Source: Bacillota bacterium (lineage in GTDB: Bacteria; Bacillota; Clostridia; Tissierellales; Sedimentibacteraceae). Taken from it: DNA of 64,000 nt. The notes beneath the pieces are model-generated. The model saw only the letters and a list, made by a program, of their open reading frames with translations. It searched no databases and was not told the origin of the DNA. This document shows positions 34,517 to 43,264 of this stretch, piece after piece (the stretch's first letter is position 1; each line of letters starts with the position of its first letter). The DNA is taken from positions 252,857 to 316,856 of the forward strand of contig JAEWJT010000017.1 of assembly GCA_023386345.1 (NCBI GenBank), in the 5' to 3' direction. Made by a program: the position numbers and the translations under genes.

Positions 34517-35902
34517 ATGAAAACAGTAAAAAATTTGTTACTATTTTTTATGGTTATATTATCTATATATTTAAGCTCTCAGGTATGGCTACAGCTACCT
34601 GATTTTTTGCCGTTCGATAAAAATAGTTCTACAGAAAACTTAGATAATCAGCAAGACATAGATAAAAAAGTTTGGGAGCTAGTAAGACCTCACAAATATA
34701 TGATAAGAGAGGATGATAGTTTAAGAGAAATTCATGTAGAAGATGAAGCCTTGCTGTGGCAAAATGCTTTGACAAGTTTAGAAACAGCATTAAAAAATCT
34801 TTCAGAAAGTCAATCAAACTTGTTTGCAGGCGAATTTTGTCCAGGCGATTATATTGCTATGGAGTTTGAAAATAAAATTCCTACAGAAATTTTTATTGGA
34901 AAATTTAAAGTCAACAAGGATATTATAAAGAATAATAAAATGCGTAATATTAAAAAAATATTTTTTAGGCTTAATGATCCTAACATCATATATTTATTTA
35001 ATGGCGACTCTACAGTTATGATAAAAAGTTCTAAGATAGATAATTCAGAAATATATAAAAATCTTAAAGATATAAAAGAATCTGAATATTTATTATATAA
35101 GCAAGATATTGAAATTGATGGAGAAAAAGTGCCTATTCCTATTCCGGATATAAGGACAGCACTAAACCCTGTGTTTGTTAAATCGGAGCTTGATATAAAG
35201 GATAAAAAGACAATAGAAGCCATAGCAAAGGACTATTTTAAAAATACCTTTGATTATGTTAGAAGGTCTGAGGATATTGAGGGAGATATAAGTTATGTTT
35301 ATAAAAATGAAAAAGTACTTAAAATCAGCCCTGATGGTTTATTAGATTTCTTTAATTCAAATATAGACATCGAAAGCAATAGTAATGTTTATCAAGGATT
35401 TCTTTCTGCTATTAAATTTGCTTCTAGCTTTTTAAATTTTCATGCTGATATGTATTTGAGCGATGTACAATCTATTCAGTACGAGAGGAATTTTGCATAC
35501 AACTTCATATTCACATACAGAATTAAGAATAAACCAATATTTTTCAGTAAGATTAGAGAGATTGCAGCATTAGAGGTTAAGGTGATTGGAGACAGCGTTG
35601 TTTCATACAAAAGACTTATTAGAGATTTAGATACTGAGCAAGACAGCGAAATGGAAGAAGTAAAAATCATGTCTTTTGAAGAAGTTTTAAAAAAACAGGT
35701 TATTAGAAATGAAGATGAAGAGGAAAGCAATACTCTAAGAGTTATAGATAAATCAATGATTAAAGATATAAGTAATGTGTATCTTGCCTACTATGACTAT
35801 GCAAGAAATCCTAAGGCGCAGCAATTAATAGTAGTTTGGGTCGTTCAAATCAAGGATAAAACATATGTATTTAATGCTATAAGAGGCAGCTTGCTAGAGT
35901 AA
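34517..35902 (+). CDS. walH: YycH/WalH, regulator of WalK
   Basis: A 461-residue protein with one N-terminal membrane segment (about 5-25) and a large extracellular part without enzymatic motifs. Size, topology and its position directly after walK match YycH, which binds WalK in the membrane and lowers or raises its activity depending on species. Sequence conservation in this family is low, so the call rests mostly on context. TTGGAG precedes the ATG, 14 nt after the walK stop. Confidence 0.85.
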   Translation: MKTVKNLLLFFMVILSIYLSSQVWLQLPDFLPFDKNSSTENLDNQQDIDKKVWELVRPHKYMIREDDSLREIHVEDEALLWQNALTSLETALKNLSESQSNLFAGEFCPGDYIAMEFENKIPTEIFIGKFKVNKDIIKNNKMRNIKKIFFRLNDPNIIYLFNGDSTVMIKSSKIDNSEIYKNLKDIKESEYLLYKQDIEIDGEKVPIPIPDIRTALNPVFVKSELDIKDKKTIEAIAKDYFKNTFDYVRRSEDIEGDISYVYKNEKVLKISPDGLLDFFNSNIDIESNSNVYQGFLSAIKFASSFLNFHADMYLSDVQSIQYERNFAYNFIFTYRIKNKPIFFSKIREIAALEVKVIGDSVVSYKRLIRDLDTEQDSEMEEVKIMSFEEVLKKQVIRNEDEEESNTLRVIDKSMIKDISNVYLAYYDYARNPKAQQLIVVWVVQIKDKTYVFNAIRGSLLE

Positions 35903-35918
35903 AGGAAGGAATTTAAAG

Positions 35919-36785
35919 ATGGATTGGAATAAATCTTACAATATTTTAATAGTTGCATTTTTAATAGTTAATATAATCTTGTTTAGTTTTATCTATTTTT
36001 CTAAAAATGCTAATTTGGACTATGATTTGAAAGAAAAGGAAGAGTTTTTAAAAAGTGTAAAAACAATTTTAGGGCAAAAGGGAATAAGTATATCCTGTGA
36101 AGTTCCAAGTAAAATTTATGAAGCGCCATTTTTAGAGCTAGAATATGATACCATACAACCAAGCGAAGAGCTTGTTGAAAAATTTATAGGTCAATTCAAT
36201 GGACCTATAAATGAAGAAATATTAATGTACAAAAGTGAATCAGAGGCTGTTGAAATAGAGGGAATGAAAAAAATCATATATTATAATAATGCTCTTAATA
36301 CTCTTGAAGTGCCGAAAGAGCTTAGTGACAGTACTTTGCTTAATAGTGCTGAAGCACAAAAGATAATAAATGATTTTTGTACAGAGAAAAATATAGACTT
36401 GACTGGATTTACTAAAATATGTGAATCTAGTGATCATAATCTTAAGCGTGTTAAATTTGTTGAAAAATATAAAGGATATAATTTAGAAAATTCATATATA
36501 GAATTTGTTATTATGAAGGGTCGTGTTTATGTCTTTAAAATGCAGAAGGTAGCTCGAATAAATGAAAGAGCAAATATAAAATCAATATCAGCGGCTGAAG
36601 CTATTTTAAGACTTATGACATTTGATGATATTAGTAACAAAGAGATTACAGATATACAAATATGCTATTATACAAAAGAAGATGAAGACTTTAAAAATAA
36701 AAATTCCATAAGCACAGATTTAATTTGGAAGGTAATTTTTAATGATAATACGTATGTTTATCTTGTTAGCGAGGAACTAAAATAA
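35919..36785 (+). CDS. walI: YycI/WalI, regulator of WalK
   Basis: A 288-residue protein with one N-terminal membrane segment (MDWNKSYNILIVAFLIVNIILF, in part) and an extracellular domain like that of YycI. MDWNK/xAK-type starts followed by a membrane span are typical. It follows yycH with a 16-nt gap and a good AAAGGAAGG site. It likely forms a complex with YycH and WalK. In Bacillus yycJ comes next; here murA does. Confidence 0.88.
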   Translation: MDWNKSYNILIVAFLIVNIILFSFIYFSKNANLDYDLKEKEEFLKSVKTILGQKGISISCEVPSKIYEAPFLELEYDTIQPSEELVEKFIGQFNGPINEEILMYKSESEAVEIEGMKKIIYYNNALNTLEVPKELSDSTLLNSAEAQKIINDFCTEKNIDLTGFTKICESSDHNLKRVKFVEKYKGYNLENSYIEFVIMKGRVYVFKMQKVARINERANIKSISAAEAILRLMTFDDISNKEITDIQICYYTKEDEDFKNKNSISTDLIWKVIFNDNTYVYLVSEELK

Positions 36786-36852
36786 TTAATTATTGAGGAA
36801 TGGAATAATTTGTAGTTGCAAAATAATAAAAAAAATAGTATATTATTATAGT

Positions 36853-36870
36853 GTCTATCTTAAGATAGAC
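36853..36870. promoter_or_regulatory. Perfect 18-bp palindrome upstream of murA
   Basis: GTCTATCTTAAGATAGAC is fully self-complementary and lies about 52 nt before the murA start. No loop is left, so it looks more like an operator than an RNA hairpin. The bound regulator is unknown. Confidence 0.5.
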
Positions 36871-36921
36871 TACTGTTGATTAAAAATTAATACTGACTAA
36901 TATAAAGGAATGAGTGTTTAA

Positions 36922-38178
36922 ATGTCAAATTTTTTAATAGAGGGTGGGGTAAAGCTAAGGGGCAAGGTTAATATTGGTGGTTTTAAAAATGCCGCTCTTG
37001 CAATAATACCATCTGCAATTTTATGTAAGGAAAAGTGTATTATCGAAAATGTTCCAGCAATAGAGGATGTAAATGTCTTTAAAGAAATACTTAGCAATGT
37101 TGGAGCTAAAGTTGTAATGCTTGATGAAACAACAATGGAGATAGATTCTTCAGCTGTAAAAGAAATTAGTATGTCACAATTCTCACCAAAAAATATAAGA
37201 GCTTCTTATTATATGTGGGGAGTAGGCTTAGGAAGATTTAAAAAAGTGACTACACCTTTTCCAGGAGGCTGCAATATTGGGGCGAGAAAATTTGATTATC
37301 ATATAAAGGGTTTTGAAGCTTTGGGAGCAAAGGTAGAGGTTTCCGGAGATCAAACTATTAGTTTTTCTGCAGAAAAGTTGATAGGCAATAGAATTTATTT
37401 AGATTTTGCGAGCGTTGGAGCTACAATAAACATAATGCTTGCTGCAGTTTATGCTGAAGGCAGAACTACAATTGAAAATGCGGCAAAGGAACCACATATA
37501 GTTGATACAGCAAACTTTTTAAATGCCATGGGAGCTGATATCAAAGGAGCCGGAACAGATGTAATAAGAATAAATGGAGTTTCAGAGTTAAGAGGATGTA
37601 CATATAGTGTTATACCGGATCAAATAGAAGCAGGAACATACATGCTTGCAGCAGCAGCTACTAAGGGTGATATAATAATAGACGGAATTATACCTAAGCA
37701 TTTAGAGCCTATAACTGCAAAGCTTGAAGAAATGGGAATGCGAATAGAAGAATATGGAGACTCGCTGAGAGTTTTCCATGAAAAAGAGCTAGAGCCAGTA
37801 AATATAAAAACTTTACCATATCCAGGATTTCCGACAGACCTTCAACAGCCGATGGCTGTGCTTCTATCTTCGCTAAACGGAGATAGCATAATAGAAGAAA
37901 GTGTGTTTGAAAGTAGATTTAATTATGTAGATGAGCTAAGAAAAATGGGAGCTGAAATAGATGTAAATGATAGAATAGCAAAAATCAGAGGTAAAGGATC
38001 TTTGACTGGAGCGTCTGTTAATGCAGCTGATTTAAGAGCAGGAGCTGCTCTTATAATTGCCGGCTTAGTTGCTAAGGGTGTAACTGAGATAAATGAAATT
38101 CATCATATAGATAGAGGATATGAAAATATAGAAAATAAATTTATGAACCTCGGTGCGAGAATAAAGAGGGTAAAATAA
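36922..38178 (+). CDS. murA: UDP-N-acetylglucosamine 1-carboxyvinyltransferase
   Basis: A 418-residue enzyme for the first committed step of peptidoglycan synthesis (PEP plus UDP-GlcNAc). KNAAL is present near the N-terminus; the PEP-binding Cys is at about 117 in PGGCNIGAR, so classical fosfomycin sensitivity is expected. DLRAGAALIIAGL and HIDRGYE are in the C-terminal part. Some loops differ from the usual consensus (IGGFKNAAL instead of SGAKNAAL; GARKFD instead of GxRPID), so it may be the MurA2-type paralogue. A terminator follows. Confidence 0.94.
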   Translation: MSNFLIEGGVKLRGKVNIGGFKNAALAIIPSAILCKEKCIIENVPAIEDVNVFKEILSNVGAKVVMLDETTMEIDSSAVKEISMSQFSPKNIRASYYMWGVGLGRFKKVTTPFPGGCNIGARKFDYHIKGFEALGAKVEVSGDQTISFSAEKLIGNRIYLDFASVGATINIMLAAVYAEGRTTIENAAKEPHIVDTANFLNAMGADIKGAGTDVIRINGVSELRGCTYSVIPDQIEAGTYMLAAAATKGDIIIDGIIPKHLEPITAKLEEMGMRIEEYGDSLRVFHEKELEPVNIKTLPYPGFPTDLQQPMAVLLSSLNGDSIIEESVFESRFNYVDELRKMGAEIDVNDRIAKIRGKGSLTGASVNAADLRAGAALIIAGLVAKGVTEINEIHHIDRGYENIENKFMNLGARIKRVK

Positions 38179-38205
38179 AAAAGACAGGGAAACCTGTCTT
38201 TTTTA
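38177..38205. terminator. Bidirectional terminator between murA and spoIIID
   Basis: The stem AAAAGACAGG/CCTGTCTTTT has a 4-nt loop with A- and T-runs on either side. The genes are convergent. Confidence 0.88.
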
Positions 38206-38472
38206 TAAATTTGCCACATCTTGGTCTAGTTCTTTGTATTTTAGACGTGTAGCTTTTCCTCCCCTAATATGCCTTTCAGATTTGTTTTTCAACAAAATCT
38301 TCTTCACATCATTTGCAATTGGAGGACTTATTTTTGGAAGTCTTTCGGTTACATCTTTATGGACTGTGCTTTTACTAACACCAAATTTTTTCGCAGTTTG
38401 TCTTACTGTAGACTCAGTATTTATAATAAACTCAGCTATTTCCATTGCTCTTTTTTCTATGTAATCTTTCAT
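38203..38472 (-). CDS. spoIIID: Sporulation regulator SpoIIID
   Basis: An 89-residue DNA-binding protein. MKDYIEKRAMEIAEF, the HTH VRQTAKKFGVSKSTVHKDV, TERLPKISP and RGGKATRLKYK match SpoIIID closely. It acts in the mother cell as activator and repressor of the sigma-E regulon. The start at 38472 matches the family's MxDYI start and has GGAGGT 5 nt away; the ATG at 38484 is an alternative. It is transcribed after spoIIQ. Confidence 0.95.
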   Translation of the reverse strand: MKDYIEKRAMEIAEFIINTESTVRQTAKKFGVSKSTVHKDVTERLPKISPPIANDVKKILLKNKSERHIRGGKATRLKYKELDQDVANL

Positions 38473-38566
38473 ATTTACCTCCATGCTTATATAATCTCCT
38501 TTTGAAGATATTAATATGCCCCATTTTTTAATTCATATGCTTAATTATTTGATAATAGAACAGATT

Positions 38567-39280
38567 TTACTCTGCATAATATGAACTTGGGTCATAATTT
38601 TTCCCTTTTACTATGATTTCATAATGAAGATGAGGAACATCCGATGTCTCAATATTTTCTACTACTCCTAGAGTTCCTATTTTTTGACCTTTCTTCACTT
38701 TGTCTCCAACATTTACTGCACTACTTGATAGACAGCTGTAAAGAGTTAAAATATCATCTCCATGATTTATTACAATTTCAACACCCATTGTACTATCTTT
38801 ATTTACCTTTTCAATTGTACCATCATAAGAAGAACATACATTTAAGTCGCCACTTGCTTGGATATCTATACCTTGGTGGGTTCTCCACTCTTCTATAGCT
38901 TCAAAATAAAGTAATTCCTTTATATTAAACTCTCGAGATATTTTTCCCTGAATAGGTTTAGCAAATGACTCTAACTTGCCTTTTTGAGATTCCTCATTAC
39001 TTTTGTCTTTGTTGTCTAAAGCTTTTTGATAATCATCCATTGTTTTTTTAACGTAGTCCTTATAAGGGTCTTCAGTTGTTGCATTTATAGAATTTGGATT
39101 CTTGCTATCATCCTTTGCTATATTATTATTCTTATCTTTAGTATATTTCCATATTATTGCTGTCGAAATCAAGCAAATACACAGAGCAACAATAAAAAAA
39201 TTTGTATTTTTATTTTTCATGCTCTTAAAAAACTTTATAAATTGCACTTTCATTTTATTAAAAAAATTATTTTGTTTCAT
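38567..39280 (-). CDS. spoIIQ: SpoIIQ-like M23 (LytM) protein
   Basis: A 237-residue protein with one membrane segment (about 27-44) and a C-terminal LytM domain. The zinc ligands look intact: HQGIDI (His, Asp) and PHLHYEI (HxH). SpoIIQ is made in the forespore and pairs with SpoIIIAH across the intermembrane space during engulfment; clostridial versions may keep endopeptidase activity. Being beside spoIIID and spoIID supports SpoIIQ rather than a general M23 enzyme. Confidence 0.88.
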   Translation of the reverse strand: MKQNNFFNKMKVQFIKFFKSMKNKNTNFFIVALCICLISTAIIWKYTKDKNNNIAKDDSKNPNSINATTEDPYKDYVKKTMDDYQKALDNKDKSNEESQKGKLESFAKPIQGKISREFNIKELLYFEAIEEWRTHQGIDIQASGDLNVCSSYDGTIEKVNKDSTMGVEIVINHGDDILTLYSCLSSSAVNVGDKVKKGQKIGTLGVVENIETSDVPHLHYEIIVKGKNYDPSSYYAE

Positions 39281-39573
39281 TTCCTACCTACTTTCCTTTC
39301 TTAGAAGCCTTTTATACTAATATTTTATATAAAATTGCCATAAAATTAATATTATAGCTTTTTTATTTTTTAATAGCATTTCCATATTTTTTTATAATAT
39401 ACATTTAAGCTCTGAATTATTATGTCCATGCTCTGATTGCGTATAATGTTATGAAAAACTTGTGCACGGACTCGGTATATATTCTTTCTTTATTTATAAT
39501 TTTTAAACCTCAAGTTCTATTTTGAAAAAAAAAAAATATAATTTAAAAACAGAGTTTAAAAGGAGACAAGTTA
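39281..39573. other. Divergent control region of spoIIQ and spoIID
   Basis: About 290 bp, very AT-rich, with a 12-A run at 39525-39536 region. SpoIIQ and SpoIID genes are usually under sigma-F and sigma-E, but I could not place matching promoters with confidence. Confidence 0.35.
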
Positions 39574-40602
39574 ATGAGAAAAACTAATTATAAAAATATA
39601 GTAGTATTTATTATTGTTATTTTTTTGTTTCTTTATACAGTGCCAACATTATCTTTATATTTAATAGAAAGAAAATTTCCTCCTAGAAATTCAAAAATAG
39701 AAACAGTCGAATCTGATGACTTATCAATTTCGGATGAAGATATAAAAAGACGAATAGTACAAGTTTATGATATTAACAAAAAAGTAGTCATAGATATTGA
39801 AATTGAAGAATACATAAAAGGAGTTGTAGCAGGAGAAATGCCTGCTGAATTTGAAACAGAAGCTTTAAAAGCACAGGCTGTTGCAGCACGTACATATTTG
39901 TTATATAAATTAAAGAAAAATACAGTTAACCCTGAACAGCATAGAGAAGCTCCTATTTGTAGTGGTATACATTGTCAGGTATATTATTCGAGGGACATGC
40001 TTTTGGAAAAATTTTCTCAGGATTGGTTTGATAAATATTGGGAAAAAATTGAAAATGCAGTTAATTCAACTAAGGGAGAAATTTTGAGTTATGATAATAA
40101 GGTTATAGAGCCATTATTTCACTCAACAAGCGGAGGGAAAACTGAAAATTCGGAGGAAGTTTTTGGATCATTCATGCCATATCTAAGAAGTGTTGAAAGT
40201 CCATATGAAGAAGCATCACCTAAACTTAGTGCAAGTGTTTCTATACCTGTAGTAGAATTTATTAAAAAATTAAATGATGAGTATGGCTTGAATGATTTAA
40301 CAGCAAAAAATCTTAAGAGCAAGATATCATTGTTGGAAATCAGTGAGGGTGGAAAAATAAAGTCATTAAAAATAGGCGATAAGGTTTTGACAGGCAGAGA
40401 AATTCGTTCATTGTATAATTTGAATTCGGCAAGTTTTAGATTTATACAGAGTAAAGACTCGATTGAGATTATAACAGCTGGATATGGACACGGAGTAGGT
40501 ATGAGCCAATATGGAGCAAATGGGATGGCTGCTAAAGGTTACAGCTATGAAGATATTCTTAAGCATTATTATACTGGAGTGGAAATATTGAAGATTAATT
40601 AG
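39574..40602 (+). CDS. spoIID: Stage II sporulation protein D (lytic transglycosylase)
   Basis: A 342-residue protein with an N-terminal membrane anchor (about 8-28) and the SpoIID/LytB domain: YIKGVVAGEMPAEFETEALK (catalytic Glu in GEMPAEFE), AVAARTYLL, CSGIHCQVY, HSTSGGKTE and GYGHGVGMSQYGANGMA. It cleaves denuded glycan strands at the engulfing membrane together with SpoIIP/SpoIIM. AAAAGGAGA precedes the ATG. It is divergent from spoIIQ, whereas these genes are co-directional in Clostridioides difficile. Confidence 0.95.
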   Translation: MRKTNYKNIVVFIIVIFLFLYTVPTLSLYLIERKFPPRNSKIETVESDDLSISDEDIKRRIVQVYDINKKVVIDIEIEEYIKGVVAGEMPAEFETEALKAQAVAARTYLLYKLKKNTVNPEQHREAPICSGIHCQVYYSRDMLLEKFSQDWFDKYWEKIENAVNSTKGEILSYDNKVIEPLFHSTSGGKTENSEEVFGSFMPYLRSVESPYEEASPKLSASVSIPVVEFIKKLNDEYGLNDLTAKNLKSKISLLEISEGGKIKSLKIGDKVLTGREIRSLYNLNSASFRFIQSKDSIEIITAGYGHGVGMSQYGANGMAAKGYSYEDILKHYYTGVEILKIN

Positions 40603-40697
40603 ATGATAATTTTTAGATTAGTGCATCTAGTGAAAGTTTAGCAGATGTTTTTCTCTTCTACATACACTATCGCGAAGCTTGGTTTAGCAAGATAAAT

Positions 40698-40783
40698 AAA
40701 AAACGGTTCCTGCTTCTTAACTCCCTTTACCTTGATTTTTGTAAGGTAGGTAAAGCTCGTTATAGGCGCGACAACCGTTTTTT
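40698..40783. ncRNA. Candidate structured RNA or elaborate bidirectional terminator
   Basis: The outer stem AAAAAACGGTT (40698-40708)/AACCGTTTTTT (40773-40783) and the inner stem CTTTACC/GGTAAAG enclose internal loops (TTCTTAACTCC and a GC-rich GGCGCGAC strand). The GC content and complexity exceed those of other terminators here. T-runs are available on both strands, so the direction is undecided. Confidence 0.45.
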
Positions 40784-40828
40784 ATTTTATTTCTGGACTT
40801 TGCTTACAGATAAATTATTATATGTAAA

Positions 40829-40883
40829 TGTCGAAATTTGACGAATGATAAGTGTTGCAATATGTCGGAAAATGTAATATTAT
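40829..40883 (+). promoter_or_regulatory. Sigma-A promoter of the Tad-like locus with two Spo0A-box-like sites
   Basis: TTGCAA (40855-40860), a 17-bp spacer and TATTAT (40878-40883). TGTCGAAA (40829-40836) matches the Spo0A box, and TGTCGGAAAA (40863-40872) lies inside the spacer, where binding would be expected to repress. Confidence 0.5.
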
Positions 40884-40914
40884 AGAAAAAGTTTTTAAGG
40901 GGGGATAATTTAAT

Positions 40915-42444
40915 ATGAGGGTATATAAACTTCTTTTTTGTATTGCTAGCAATATTGACAACATTGTCGCAGGTCTAAATTCCTATGTCGAGGATAAAGA
41001 TTACAAATTCCAAATTGAACACATAGCAGATTATACAGAGTTAATTTCATATAAAAATTTTGACTTGTTTGATTGTATTATCATACAAGAATTTTTTAAT
41101 GCAGAAATTCCAATAACTATTGAATATTTGTGCAAATTCTTATCATTTCAAAATTTAAAAACCATATGTATTTTTGATGAATTAAAGCGTACAAGCTATG
41201 CTAATGAATTATATAAAAAAGGTTTATATAATTGCTTTTTTGGTGAAGATGCAACACAGCTTTCTACTGATAGGCTTATAGATATAATGTTAAACGGAAG
41301 AAATCTTGCAGAGGCTAAAGGCTATTACAATATTAAGGATGAGTGTGAAAATACAATTGTCAGCAAATCTATATTAGATGAACTTATCAATATATCAAAA
41401 CTGTATAAAGATGATGAAGAACTTCTTATTGAAGAATTTAGTATTATAGTTGAAAAACTCAACGATTTTGAAATAAGAAACCTGATATTACAGCTTCCAT
41501 CTAAGCTTATTGATAGCTTTTTATGTATACCAAGATTTTATGCAGAGTATCAAAAAATAAAAGAAACTATTGCAAATACAGAGAAAAGCAAAAAACTAAT
41601 TTCCTTAGATAAAGTCAATAGGCTAGAGCTAAAGCTAATCCCTGTAAATTCAAAAAATATTGGAGTCGTAAGTCTATCGCAAGGTGCAGGTGCAAGTTTT
41701 TTCTGTATGAATTTTGCCAAGGCTTTATCTGAATTTATGAAAGTTTCAGTTATAGAAATGCCACTTTTAAAGCCATATATGTACTATTACCTTGGATTAA
41801 ATGCTTTGTGCGCTGAAGAACTTATAGACTTCACATCATATGCACATTTAATAAATGAAAATAAAGCACTTAAAAATAATCATTATGTTCATTCGAAAAA
41901 TAACGATATTTACTGGATAATTTCAGATGCTTCAAAATATCAAATTGATGATTGGGATTTTACTAAGATGATGAGGCTTTTATATATGCCCAAACCTTCA
42001 TCGATGAATATAGTAGACTTGGGAGACAAGCTATTCGATTCAAGTATTAGCAGCATAATCGAACAGTTTTATATGATTATTGTTATTATAGACCCTATGA
42101 TACCAAATGTTTTAAACAGTTTTGAATATTTAGAAAAAATAAAAAACTTAGCGGAGGAAAAAAATATAAATATTGAATACGTTGTAAATAAATACAGCAA
42201 GGGTGTAAATAGCAATGATTTAATTAATTTTTTAGATGTTAAGCCTTTTATGTATTTGCCTTATATTAATTCAAAAAATATTTATAAAGCTGTGTATGAC
42301 GCAGACATACCTTATAACAACATAGAGGTAAGGACGGAACTATTTCCTGAATTTGATAAGTTGTTAAAAAGAATAGTTCCAAAAGAGATTTATGGACAAA
42401 AATCAAATAAAAATATATTTAAAAAGTTAAAATTTAAGCTTTAA
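40915..42444 (+). CDS. TadZ/CpaE-like protein with a degraded ATP-binding loop
   Basis: A 509-residue cytoplasmic protein. The N-terminal part (about 1-125) resembles an atypical receiver domain (FDLFDCIIIQEF), a helical middle follows, and a MinD/ParA-like domain begins about residue 245. Its P-loop position reads SLSQGAGASFFCMN, lacking both signature lysines, so ATP binding is doubtful. TadZ/CpaE proteins place the pilus machine at a pole. It is the first gene of the Tad-like cluster, behind AAGGGGGG, and is followed by a CpaB-like gene. Function is inferred from fold and neighbours. Confidence 0.65.
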   Translation: MRVYKLLFCIASNIDNIVAGLNSYVEDKDYKFQIEHIADYTELISYKNFDLFDCIIIQEFFNAEIPITIEYLCKFLSFQNLKTICIFDELKRTSYANELYKKGLYNCFFGEDATQLSTDRLIDIMLNGRNLAEAKGYYNIKDECENTIVSKSILDELINISKLYKDDEELLIEEFSIIVEKLNDFEIRNLILQLPSKLIDSFLCIPRFYAEYQKIKETIANTEKSKKLISLDKVNRLELKLIPVNSKNIGVVSLSQGAGASFFCMNFAKALSEFMKVSVIEMPLLKPYMYYYLGLNALCAEELIDFTSYAHLINENKALKNNHYVHSKNNDIYWIISDASKYQIDDWDFTKMMRLLYMPKPSSMNIVDLGDKLFDSSISSIIEQFYMIIVIIDPMIPNVLNSFEYLEKIKNLAEEKNINIEYVVNKYSKGVNSNDLINFLDVKPFMYLPYINSKNIYKAVYDADIPYNNIEVRTELFPEFDKLLKRIVPKEIYGQKSNKNIFKKLKFKL

Positions 42445-42509
42445 AAAATAGGATAAGCTTTAATAGAGAATAAAAAAGTACAAAAAATTAATTGGAGGAT
42501 TTTTATTTA

Positions 42510-43244
42510 ATGAGGAAATTTTTTAAAAAACACAAGCGTTTGGTAGGAATTATACTACTTGCATTAGCATTAGGTTTTTTTGCGTTTTGGGAGCTAATAG
42601 GGAGAGAAGAACTTTTGTATTCAAATGTAGTCGTGCTTAAAGAGGATGTTTTTAAAGGAGTAGAAATAACACATGATATGCTTCAGTATATAAAAATTGA
42701 CTCTCAAGGAGTGATTAAGGATTGTATAACAAGTCCTGATGATATTGTAGGTTTAGAATCAAAGCATTACATACCTGCTGGAACACAATTAGTATCAAAC
42801 TATTTTGATTTATCATCTTTAGTTTTAAAGGATGACGAGAAGATAATGAGCTTGCCTGATGGATGGATACATTCTTTTCCAGAAACATTGCGAAGGAAAG
42901 ATGAGGTATATATTTATGCTATAGAGCCTCTTAGAGACAATATTAATGATAGCTTTAAGAGTGATATTAGTGCTTCAAACATGAATAATAAGATAGAAAC
43001 AAATGTAAATAGAGCTAATTCAAATAGTAAAGTTAATGAGCAGGAAAAAATATATCTTCTAAAAACTACAATTGCCTATGTAAAAGATAATTCTAACAGG
43101 GAAGTAAGCAGCCTAGATGATGATAGACTTGTTGGTTCGTCGGTGATAAGTAATGTAGAACTTGTCATAACAGAAAAACAGTTTGAAATGTTAAGAATTT
43201 ATGCACAAGATGGCTATACATTCGTACTGATGTACACTAAATAG
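42510..43244 (+). CDS. CpaB/RcpC-like SAF-domain membrane protein
   Basis: A 244-residue protein with one N-terminal membrane segment (about 8-28), then an SAF-like domain: VVVLKEDVFKGVEITHDML and HYIPAGTQLVSNYFDLS. CpaB/RcpC proteins act outside the membrane in Flp pilus assembly. ATG 42510 is used, with TTGGAGGA upstream at about 12 nt; the TTG at 42492 would overlap that site. It sits between the two TadZ-like genes, in the order expected of Gram-positive Tad loci. Confidence 0.7.
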   Translation: MRKFFKKHKRLVGIILLALALGFFAFWELIGREELLYSNVVVLKEDVFKGVEITHDMLQYIKIDSQGVIKDCITSPDDIVGLESKHYIPAGTQLVSNYFDLSSLVLKDDEKIMSLPDGWIHSFPETLRRKDEVYIYAIEPLRDNINDSFKSDISASNMNNKIETNVNRANSNSKVNEQEKIYLLKTTIAYVKDNSNREVSSLDDDRLVGSSVISNVELVITEKQFEMLRIYAQDGYTFVLMYTK

Positions 43245-43264
43245 ATTTATGGAGGTATATAATA

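Larger units (their letters stand above)
40603..40914. other. Intergenic region with a repeat, a structured element and the Tad-locus promoter
   Basis: It contains an AGTGAAAGTTTAGCAGA string (from about 40630), the structured element at 40698-40783, and the promoter with Spo0A-like boxes at 40829-40883. No ORF is convincing. Confidence 0.5.

Noticed and set aside
38234..38505. Two plus-strand ORFs opposite spoIIID
   Set aside because: Both overlap the well-recognised SpoIIID frame and lack Shine-Dalgarno sites.
40698..40783. tRNA or T-box leader
   Set aside because: There is no cloverleaf, no T-box AGGGTGG motif and no following tRNA-synthetase gene.
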